A DNA stretch of 64,000 nt, taken from assembly GCA_949358305.1 (NCBI GenBank), contig OX442315.1:29786427-29850426 (forward strand), in the 5' to 3' direction. This DNA comes from Strigamia acuminata. Its lineage: Eukaryota; Arthropoda; Chilopoda; Geophilomorpha; Linotaeniidae. Positions 61,084 to 64,000 of the stretch are shown piece by piece. Every line of letters starts with the position of its first letter. Within the stretch, counting starts at the first letter, position 1. The position numbers were made by a program, and so were the translations under genes. The notes under the pieces were generated by a model. That model saw nothing but the letters and a program-made list of their open reading frames with translations. It had not been told where the DNA came from and searched no databases.

Positions 61084-64000
61084 TGTGTGAAATGGATTTG
61101 GATCTTGCATTCGTGTTTTGATAAATGAACAGATTTAATCAAAGCGTGTAAACCATTACAAGCAGACGACAGAATGCGTAGTCACTTAGTAACGAAACAA
61201 ACAACAGACACTGCGCTCTAGTGTCGTAACAAACACTAACTAGTTCTGACTGCATTATATCATCTCACAAATCCCCCTTTATAATCCGTCAGAACTAATT
61301 TCACAATTGGTAATAAACATTATCGTGTCACAAAATTGCAAAATTCTCTTCTTCTTTCAAGCTTTCTTTCTCATGTTCAGCAGGTTGACAAAGTCATCGA
61401 TCTTGTTTCCCGAGAGAGGCTTGGTAAGCGGGTCTGCGAGCATTTGCTCACTTGGCACGAAGTTCAACTTTATGTTGTTCAGCTCCACTTCGTCCCTCGC
61501 GAACATATATTTCCTCAATATATGCTTGGTCCGATCATGCTGTCCGGTCTCCTCGGAAATGAGAATGGTCGATCTGTTATCACAGAACACGTCGAGACCG
61601 TACTGAGTTGTCTCCATCTGTAATTCGGCTATCAGACCCCGCAGCCACTTCAATTCCCGTACGCCCTCGCTAAGTGCCACCACTTCGGCTTCGCAACTCG
61701 ACATCGTCACCAATCTTTGTTTTTTCGCTTTCCAGCTGATGATTGATCCCCCATACAGGGTCAAGTACCCGCTGTGTGACTTAGCGTCTTTTCCCACGCT
61801 CCAGCTAGCGTCGGTGAATAATTCTAAAGGCTTCCTGACTCTGTCGTAGAATAATCCGTAATGGGTGGTTCCATTGATGTACTTTAGTACTCTTCTCAAT
61901 GCCGTCAGGTGCATCTCTTTGGGATTGCTGCTGTAAGTGCCCAGCTTGCTGACAGCGTAGGCCAGGTCTGGCCTTGTGCCTAACATCAGGTACATTACAC
62001 TCCCGAGCATCTCCTGGTACTGCTTCGGGTCTACCGGCGGTGATTTGCTATGGTTGTCCAAATCCTGGTCAGTTGCCATAGGAGATTTCTTTCCTTTGCA
62101 GCCAGTCATCTCATGCCGCTTAAGTATCTTGTTGGCATACTCCTCTTGTGTGAGTCTAATGCCATGTTTGCCAATCGTTATCCGCATGCCCAGGATGTGA
62201 TTTGGCTCACCCATGTCGTCTAGTTTGAAGTATTTGCTGAGCTGTGCCATTTTAGCCTCTATTAATTGATCCGTCGATCCTATTGCGATAATGTCATCCA
62301 CAAAGACGCCCAATGCAAAATACTGTTTGTCCTTGATCCACATGTATATGCACGGATCTCCCTTGAGCTGTACTAGTCCCATCTTCTTGAGTTTCTCGTC
62401 CAGTTCCTTATTCCAACATCGTCCGGATTGCTTAAGTCCGTAGAGACTCTTATCCAGCACGCATACATAATCCTCGGCTCCCTCTTCTTCATATCCCTCA
62501 GGTTGAGTCATATGGATTACTTTATCCAGGAGTCCATATAAATAGGCGGTTTCAACGTCGTACTGTCTGAGCCGTAGTCGTTTTTTGGCTGCTATTGCCA
62601 ATAACAGGCGTAGAGACTCTAGTTTCATGACTGGAGCAAATGTCCGATCGTAATCTTCGCCCGGTTTCTGCGAATAACCCACAGCGACTAAACGAGCCTT
62701 GTATTTGCTCACACTCCCATCTAAATTCAGCTTGATTTTATAAATCCACTTGCATTTAATCGGCTTCTTGTCTTCAGTCGGTTTCTCTAAATGCCATACT
62801 CGATGCATGCGCATGGACTGCATTTCCTTATCCATCGCTGCTCGCCACATCTTGGCATCTGGACATGAGATTGCCTCTTGGTAGGAAGTTGGAGTGATTA
62901 GTCGCGCCTTCCGTTTCATGCGCGCCACACATGTCGCATTCCAACGTCTTCCCCTCTCCGATCTGCGCGATATATACGCTGCATCTCGTCGTCTTATTCT
63001 CTCCGATCTCCTGACTCCTCGGTGTTGCAACTCCTGTTCACGTCGCTCGTTCCTTTCGATGCGTTGCTGTTCCTTCACGGCCGCTTCCTGTCTGGTAGGC
63101 CTGCCCGGTCCACGCTCGCGTAGAACGACCGGCGGTGCGGGTGGCACCACAACTGGTTGCCTCGGCGCTTCCGCAACTTCCGGTTCATCTTCATCTTCAG
63201 CATCACTCTCAGTTTCATCGTCAATTTCGTCGTGCGCGTCTTCGTGCGCGTTTTCAATCTCATCAGGTGAGTCCTCGTCCTCATCGGCGGTTTCCCACAC
63301 TTCGGTTTCTTCTTCTTGTTCCTCGTTGTCGTCATCATCACTTGATTGCTCATGATCCTCATTATCATTCTTCCCCCCACTTAAAATCGGAAAAACGACT
63401 AGATTGTCCGCGCTGTCTTCAGTTATCAGTTTTTTCGATTCTTTCTGTATTTGGGCGGTCCTAGCATCTTCAATAAAATACACGTCTCGAGTTTCGATTA
63501 TTCGGTTTTCATTTTCGTCAAAAATTCGGTAAGCCCGCCGACACCTGGAGTAACCAACCATAATACCCGGTTTGGAGACTGGGTCCAATTTCTTTCGCAT
63601 ATGTTTGGGTATGTGCCTGTACGCTGCACATCCAAAAACGCGTAAGTGCATCCCGGATGGCTTCCTGTTATATCTCGCCTCATATGGCGTCGTCTTCGGA
63701 TTGGCAGAAGTCGGAATTCGGTTGATTATATACACGGCTGTCGCCATCGCTTCCGGCCAAAAACCGTCTGGTAAAAGTGACCACTTGAGCATTGTTCTTG
63801 TCTTTTCAACAATGGTCCGATTATATCTTTCGACGACTCCGTTGCTCTTCGGTGAGAATGGCACTGTCTTCTCGTGCTTAATTCCACATTTAAGATAAAT
63901 CTCTTTCGATCGTTCATTGACGAATTCTCCGCCATTATCCGTCCTTATTCTTTGCAATTTTAGTCCTGTCGACCTTTCCTCTCTAGCTCTGTGCTTTTCA
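61084..64000 (-). mobile_element. Ty1/copia LTR retrotransposon (3' part)
   Basis: The element runs leftward and is cut by the window end, so its gag, protease and 5' LTR are not seen. Left of pol is a purine tract (minus strand AAAGGGGGA, plus strand 61272-61280) acting as polypurine tract, followed by TGTGAGATG, the expected LTR start. A possible LTR spans 61084-61269: its plus-strand ends TGTGTGA and TCTCACA give the TG..CA termini. The LTR length is an inference because the other LTR is outside the window. Confidence 0.75.
61357..64000 (-). CDS. pol: Copia-type pol polyprotein, partial (integrase-RT-RNase H)
   Basis: An open frame of over 880 codons, uninterrupted from the window edge to the stop at 61357. 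The integrase core is seen at the edge (RTDNGGEF, then SPKSNGVVERYNRTI with the catalytic Glu). A variable Glu/Asp-rich linker and an Arg-rich segment follow. Reverse transcriptase comes next: WIYKIKLNLDGSVSKYKARL, FAPVMKLESLRLLLAIA, DVETAYLYG, LDKSLYGLKQSGRCW and the catalytic FVDD (the YVDD box of copia). RNase H has LFTDASW, SYLTLYGG-type core, SSCEAEVVALSE and DNRSTILI. Integrase before RT is the copia (Pseudoviridae) order. With no stops or frameshifts, the copy is probably young. It is antisense to MDM1. Confidence 0.95.
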   Translation of the reverse strand, partial: EKHRAREERSTGLKLQRIRTDNGGEFVNERSKEIYLKCGIKHEKTVPFSPKSNGVVERYNRTIVEKTRTMLKWSLLPDGFWPEAMATAVYIINRIPTSANPKTTPYEARYNRKPSGMHLRVFGCAAYRHIPKHMRKKLDPVSKPGIMVGYSRCRRAYRIFDENENRIIETRDVYFIEDARTAQIQKESKKLITEDSADNLVVFPILSGGKNDNEDHEQSSDDDDNEEQEEETEVWETADEDEDSPDEIENAHEDAHDEIDDETESDAEDEDEPEVAEAPRQPVVVPPAPPVVLRERGPGRPTRQEAAVKEQQRIERNERREQELQHRGVRRSERIRRRDAAYISRRSERGRRWNATCVARMKRKARLITPTSYQEAISCPDAKMWRAAMDKEMQSMRMHRVWHLEKPTEDKKPIKCKWIYKIKLNLDGSVSKYKARLVAVGYSQKPGEDYDRTFAPVMKLESLRLLLAIAAKKRLRLRQYDVETAYLYGLLDKVIHMTQPEGYEEEGAEDYVCVLDKSLYGLKQSGRCWNKELDEKLKKMGLVQLKGDPCIYMWIKDKQYFALGVFVDDIIAIGSTDQLIEAKMAQLSKYFKLDDMGEPNHILGMRITIGKHGIRLTQEEYANKILKRHEMTGCKGKKSPMATDQDLDNHSKSPPVDPKQYQEMLGSVMYLMLGTRPDLAYAVSKLGTYSSNPKEMHLTALRRVLKYINGTTHYGLFYDRVRKPLELFTDASWSVGKDAKSHSGYLTLYGGSIISWKAKKQRLVTMSSCEAEVVALSEGVRELKWLRGLIAELQMETTQYGLDVFCDNRSTILISEETGQHDRTKHILRKYMFARDEVELNNIKLNFVPSEQMLADPLTKPLSGNKIDDFVNLLNMRKKA

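Overview
The window is eukaryotic and almost certainly arthropod. It is AT-rich, its genes are split by many short GT-AG introns (about 45-100 nt, some far larger), and the protein families are animal ones. I cannot name the species. Two characters narrow it: the KMT2C/D (Lpt+Trr) gene is a single unsplit gene, unlike Drosophila, and an intact MPEG1/perforin-2 gene is present, a family I believe is absent from Drosophila.

Layout from left to right. (1) 0.5-1.2 kb, minus: a THAP zinc-finger gene with a broken frame. (2) 2.4-13.0 kb, plus: a RASSF1/5-type gene (C1 + Ras-association + SARAH) with two alternative first coding exons. Its large first intron holds a complete MPEG1 gene (3.2-6.7 kb, minus). 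(3) 14.2-14.7 kb, minus: a small three-exon TUSC2/FUS1 homologue, tail-to-tail with RASSF. In human 3p21.3 TUSC2 and RASSF1 are also neighbours, so this looks like very old microsynteny. (4) 19.1-23.0 kb, plus: a BTG1/2-type antiproliferative gene with a CRE-CCAAT-TATA promoter, one coding exon and probably a long AT-rich 3' UTR. (5) 23-27 kb: no gene recognised. (6) 27.1-31.8 kb, plus: inositol-pentakisphosphate 2-kinase (IPPK), 14 exons. (7) 32.7-53.1 kb, plus: KMT2C/D histone H3K4 methyltransferase, 52 coding exons that join in frame to about 5,146 residues. (8) 54.2-56.7 kb, minus: dihydrolipoamide dehydrogenase (DLD), 14 exons, 505 residues. (9) 57.3-60.9 kb, plus: an MDM1-like microtubule/centriole gene, divergent from DLD. 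(10) 61.1 kb to the window end, minus: a Ty1/copia retrotransposon with an open pol frame running off the edge.

The exon models were built by hand, by matching splice phases and family homology. For RASSF, MPEG1, TUSC2, IPPK, KMT2C/D and DLD the summed exon lengths are exact multiples of three, which is a strong internal check. The genes do not form one pathway. RASSF, TUSC2, BTG and MDM1 are growth or cell-cycle restraint genes in other animals, KMT2C/D is an enhancer chromatin writer, IPPK and DLD are metabolic, and MPEG1 is an innate-immunity pore former. I found no tRNA or rRNA gene, no CRISPR array and no prokaryotic-style system.
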